In this document: positions 61,464 through 64,000 of the stretch, in pieces
Layout of the letters: each line of letters opens with the position of its first letter
Position numbering within the stretch: position 1 is the stretch's first letter
Origin: Alkaliphilus peptidifermentans DSM 18978
Lineage (GTDB): Bacteria > Bacillota > Clostridia > Peptostreptococcales > Natronincolaceae
Reading direction: 5' to 3'
NCBI RefSeq assembly: GCF_900101495.1
Contig: NZ_FMUS01000005.1
Location: 1 to 64,000 of the forward strand
DNA length: 64,000 bases
The notes under the pieces: model-generated
Database searches by the model: none
What the model saw: only the letters and a program-made list of their open reading frames with translations
Told to the model about the DNA's origin: nothing
Translations under genes and position numbers: made by a program

Positions 61464-62171
61464 CTAACAATCTATATTTGCTTTTCTTGCTTGACTGCAT
61501 AAGTCTCTTACATTAAGCAAATATTCTTTACCATCTTTAATAAAGCGAGTTCCACATTGTCTAAATTCAAAACCAACTCCTTTAGTTCTGCACTGCTCTC
61601 GAATTGATAAAACCCAATTGTAATTTAGTGGTCTTGCATTTCTATCTGATTCTCCACCAACTATAACTACTTCAACATTGTCTAGGTATTTTACAATGTT
61701 TATTTCTTCAATAAGCGGCTGACAAATCACATTTCTATGCTTTATTGGAAAGGCAGCGAGCATAGGGAGCCTGTAATCTGCCCTATCTTGATTCTCAACA
61801 GTGCAGCCAACAATTACATTATCGTACCCATCATTCCAGTCATTTGGAATACACTGCAAGAACCTTTCGATTCTCTTTGTAAGAAAAATAAATTTCAAAT
61901 CAAAACGTTCTTTTATCATTTTCCAACATTCTTCTCTCCATTCATCAGCTTCTTCAATAAGAAAATCGGTAGAAAAGCATAAGTAGACTGTTTGACCTGA
62001 TTTTATCTTATATTCACCTTTTTTGCTCTTTGCAACAGGCGCATTAAAATTATCGGTTTTTACAATAGTACTTGTGTTTACTCCTCTTTTGGCATCACCT
62101 TTATGAATATAGCAGTATTTACATCCTTCGCTATATTTATAACATCCACGCCATGGACTCCACATTGCCAT
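61464..62171 (-). CDS. DUF5131 (Gp37/Gp68) family protein
   Basis: The 235-residue protein opens with 'WSPWRGCYKYSEGCKYCYIHKGD', a three-cysteine cluster like that of radical-SAM-related phage Gp37/Gp68 proteins. It has 'VGCTVENQDRADYRLPML' and 'VIVGGESDRNARPLNYNW' later, diagnostic for DUF5131. It probably binds an iron-sulfur cluster, but the reaction is unknown. Homologues occur in phages and plasmids, so it may be mobile cargo. AGGTGG precedes the ATG. Confidence 0.88.
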   Translation of the reverse strand: MAMWSPWRGCYKYSEGCKYCYIHKGDAKRGVNTSTIVKTDNFNAPVAKSKKGEYKIKSGQTVYLCFSTDFLIEEADEWREECWKMIKERFDLKFIFLTKRIERFLQCIPNDWNDGYDNVIVGCTVENQDRADYRLPMLAAFPIKHRNVICQPLIEEINIVKYLDNVEVVIVGGESDRNARPLNYNWVLSIREQCRTKGVGFEFRQCGTRFIKDGKEYLLNVRDLCSQARKANIDC

Positions 62172-62308
62172 AATAACACCACCTAAAATCTCGCATTCTC
62201 TTTGTTATGTTATATACTGGACCAACAGCCACATCTTCAATTTTCTCTAGGATAAGCCAATCATCCATATTACCCTGATGTTGGAAATTAAGACTAAATG
62301 TACCATGC

Positions 62309-63163
62309 CTAATTCGCCTTTTTTGTAACCGGGACCCAAACCTCGTATTTAGCATGCTCCGGGTCTGCATTTAAATATACTTCAATATCTGGTGCATTTC
62401 CATATTCATAACCTGAAGTCGGAAGCCATTCCGTTACAACTCTTTTTTCTAGTTCTTGTATAGACTGATTACTACCTTCTCCTGAAAATATTGCCCAGGT
62501 AGAGCTAGGAACAATGTACTCTTCTAAATCACTTTCTATTGGTTGATTACTTGCAACTGCAATATAATATCGCCAATTCTCTAATTCATTACAGGAACTT
62601 ACTCCTAAGAGTCCCCATGGCACTCCCTCCATTATAGCAGCAAGCCTTGGTATTATCCCATTAACTGTGGCTTTACCCCACATCTGGGGTACTATTTCAA
62701 AGTTCTTCTCTACCTCTGTTTCTAATGGCTCTGAAATCCCAACAATTCTAAATGCTTCTTTCTTTTCAATTCTGTAATTCATCTCACTATCTCCTTTTAT
62801 TGTTATTTTGAAGCTGATAGGAGGAAATGCTTTTAATATTGTACCTTCTTCTCTTGCCTGGGATGGTGCTATTCCATGTACACTTTTAAAAGCTCGATTA
62901 AATGCTGTTGGTGAATCGTATCCATACTTTAGTGAAATATCTATCACTTTCTCATAGCCATTTTGTAAATCTACAGCTGCTAATGACATTCTCCTACGAC
63001 GTATGTACTCCGATAATGTGATATCCGCTATATAGGCAAACATCCTTTGAAAATGATACGGTGAACAACATGCAATCTTTGATACTTCTTCTAAATTAAT
63101 AGGTTCTTTTATATTCTCTTCGATATAATTAACCGCACAATTCAATCGTTCTATCCATTCCAT
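62309..63163 (-). CDS. AraC family regulator with GyrI-like effector domain
   Basis: Two HTH units lie at residues 10-110 ('EVSKIACCSPYHFQRMFAYI' and 'DISLKYGYDSPTAFNRAFKSVHG'), then a GyrI-like ligand domain of about 160 residues ('FRIVGISEPLETEVEKNFEIVPQMW'). This is the Rob/TetD-like layout. The ATG at 63163 follows AGGAGG by eight bases. It should respond to a small hydrophobic ligand; targets are not evident. Confidence 0.92.
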   Translation of the reverse strand: MEWIERLNCAVNYIEENIKEPINLEEVSKIACCSPYHFQRMFAYIADITLSEYIRRRRMSLAAVDLQNGYEKVIDISLKYGYDSPTAFNRAFKSVHGIAPSQAREEGTILKAFPPISFKITIKGDSEMNYRIEKKEAFRIVGISEPLETEVEKNFEIVPQMWGKATVNGIIPRLAAIMEGVPWGLLGVSSCNELENWRYYIAVASNQPIESDLEEYIVPSSTWAIFSGEGSNQSIQELEKRVVTEWLPTSGYEYGNAPDIEVYLNADPEHAKYEVWVPVTKKAN

Positions 63164-63169
63164 ATCCAC

Positions 63170-63566
63170 AGCCTCCTAACAATAAAATACTCTATTTTAG
63201 ATAATCCTACCTCTCTTTTTCTGCCTAATAAAGAGAGGTTTATTAATTTATCCTTTTCCATAGTAATTCTTTTTTCTTTCCTCATTTATCATAGGCCCAT
63301 TCCCCCGGTCATATACTGGCACTTCATATCTCATTTATTAGATCATTCAGGAAATATACAGAACCATCCTGGCTAACTTTTAATTGTAATTCTGCTTCGA
63401 TACCAGCGATGTTACTACTACCGCCACATACTCATACCCGATGATTTCAAATCCATGCTTATGCTTATCTACCTAATAATGTGCATGCCATCATTACGTG
63501 GTGAAGCTGGTTTGGGTTCCTCTGCTGCATAACCCATAATAACCTTTCTTGAACTTACAAGTTTCC
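63170..63566. other. Region with decayed coding sequence
   Basis: The minus strand reads 'AELQLKVSQDGSVYFLNDLINE' and 'MGYAAEEPKPASPRNDGM' in frames broken by stops. A gene has decayed here, but I cannot name it. No promoter or hairpin is convincing. Confidence 0.4.
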
Positions 63567-64000
63567 CTACTTTTTGCAGGTTGCATATAAAAATCGCCCA
63601 TAACCTATTTCTGCTACATTTTTCATTAATTCTCCATTTAACCAAAGTGCAATATCAGCAAAATTCCTATCTGATAATGGCCATTTAGCATACTGCTTTA
63701 ATTGGTATTCTTCGTCTGCCAACTCATTTAATTTTGATACCCATTGATCGTGTAATAACTTTATTGTCACTTTTGCCTGTTCAACATTTCCTGGCCAAAG
63801 GATGTCTTCTTTATTTAATGTGCCATCTCCAAAATTCCAATCTAGTGCAGTAGTCCACCAATATATAATATGCCACATCGTCCAAGCAATACTAGACGGC
63901 CCTATCTCATAACTTTCGCTTTCAGGCCAATCTATGCACCACCCATCGTCTTCCTTGCGCACCTGGAGCCCCTTGGGGCTAAATGCCCAATTTGCCTCTG
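63567..64000 (-). CDS. DinB family protein, 5' end beyond the window
   Basis: The C-terminal part of a DinB/YfiT-like four-helix protein is present ('SIAWTMWHIIYWWTTALDW', then 'FADIALWLNGELMKNVAEIGYGRFLY'). The frame is open upstream through the window edge ('EANWAFSPKGLQVRKEDD'), so the apparent GTG start at 63962 is internal. Such proteins bind a metal through three histidines and may act in thiol-dependent detoxification. Confidence 0.8.
   Translation of the reverse strand, partial: EANWAFSPKGLQVRKEDDGWCIDWPESESYEIGPSSIAWTMWHIIYWWTTALDWNFGDGTLNKEDILWPGNVEQAKVTIKLLHDQWVSKLNELADEEYQLKQYAKWPLSDRNFADIALWLNGELMKNVAEIGYGRFLYATCKK

Noticed and set aside
62137-62370. 77-codon minus-strand frame between the DUF5131 and AraC genes
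   Set aside because: It overlaps both genes in another frame and has no ribosome binding site. A shorter internal part could be a relic, but nothing supports it.

Overview
The window is a 64 kb stretch of low-GC, anaerobe-type Firmicutes chromosome. The organism is most likely a spore-forming member of the Clostridia. This rests on AT-rich intergenic DNA, strong GGAGG-type ribosome binding sites, RocR-like sigma-54 activators, a YheC/YheD ATP-grasp protein, a BclA-like collagen exosporium protein, a decayed Cse60-like sporulation gene, a DUF362 ferredoxin protein and an NhaC antiporter. An Alkaliphilus-like alkaliphile would fit, but that is inference. Nearly all genes lie on the minus strand. 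I saw no rRNA, tRNA, CRISPR array or intact insertion sequence.

1-8.1 kb holds unlinked housekeeping and accessory genes: a DUF5050 propeller protein, a sugar-isomerase TIM barrel, a second-type YidC, a MarR/NmrA pair, a DUF362 iron-sulfur protein and a tandem-flavodoxin protein. 8.4-23.6 kb is the most coherent block, and I read it as a sigma-54-controlled peptide-utilisation locus. It has two paralogous sigma-54 activators, two M24 (Xaa-Pro type) peptidases each preceded by a well-formed -24/-12 promoter, a complete OppABCDF peptide importer, a DUF885 metallopeptidase split by a one-base frameshift in a G8 tract, and a chemoreceptor. A plausible role is sensing, importing and hydrolysing proline-containing peptides to feed amino-acid (Stickland) fermentation.

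23.9-28.6 kb is visibly more GC-rich and probably acquired: PadR, two DUF1048 proteins, a Cys-rich KTR protein of the mobile-element type, an array of five hairpins, and a MacB-like ABC exporter. 29-34 kb holds a two-component system with a Met/His-rich sensor loop, a small secreted Met-rich protein, an NhaC antiporter and an anchored protein of unknown function. 35.6-40.4 kb is a MerR(TipAS)-controlled pair of ABC-2 exporters. 40.6-42.4 kb holds divergent spore-surface genes. 43-48.6 kb holds MgtE and a TetR-controlled FtsX-type ABC system.

49-64 kb mixes a YjiH-type membrane protein, a B3/B4 protein, secreted hydrolases, acetyltransferases and several small regulator-plus-target modules. 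It also holds many decayed genes: a Cse60-like gene, an ABC-2 permease, a Y1 transposase remnant, and a DUF1905 gene with a nonsense codon. A family of at least six near-identical terminator hairpins with a conserved loop is scattered over 38-57 kb, always behind minus-strand genes.
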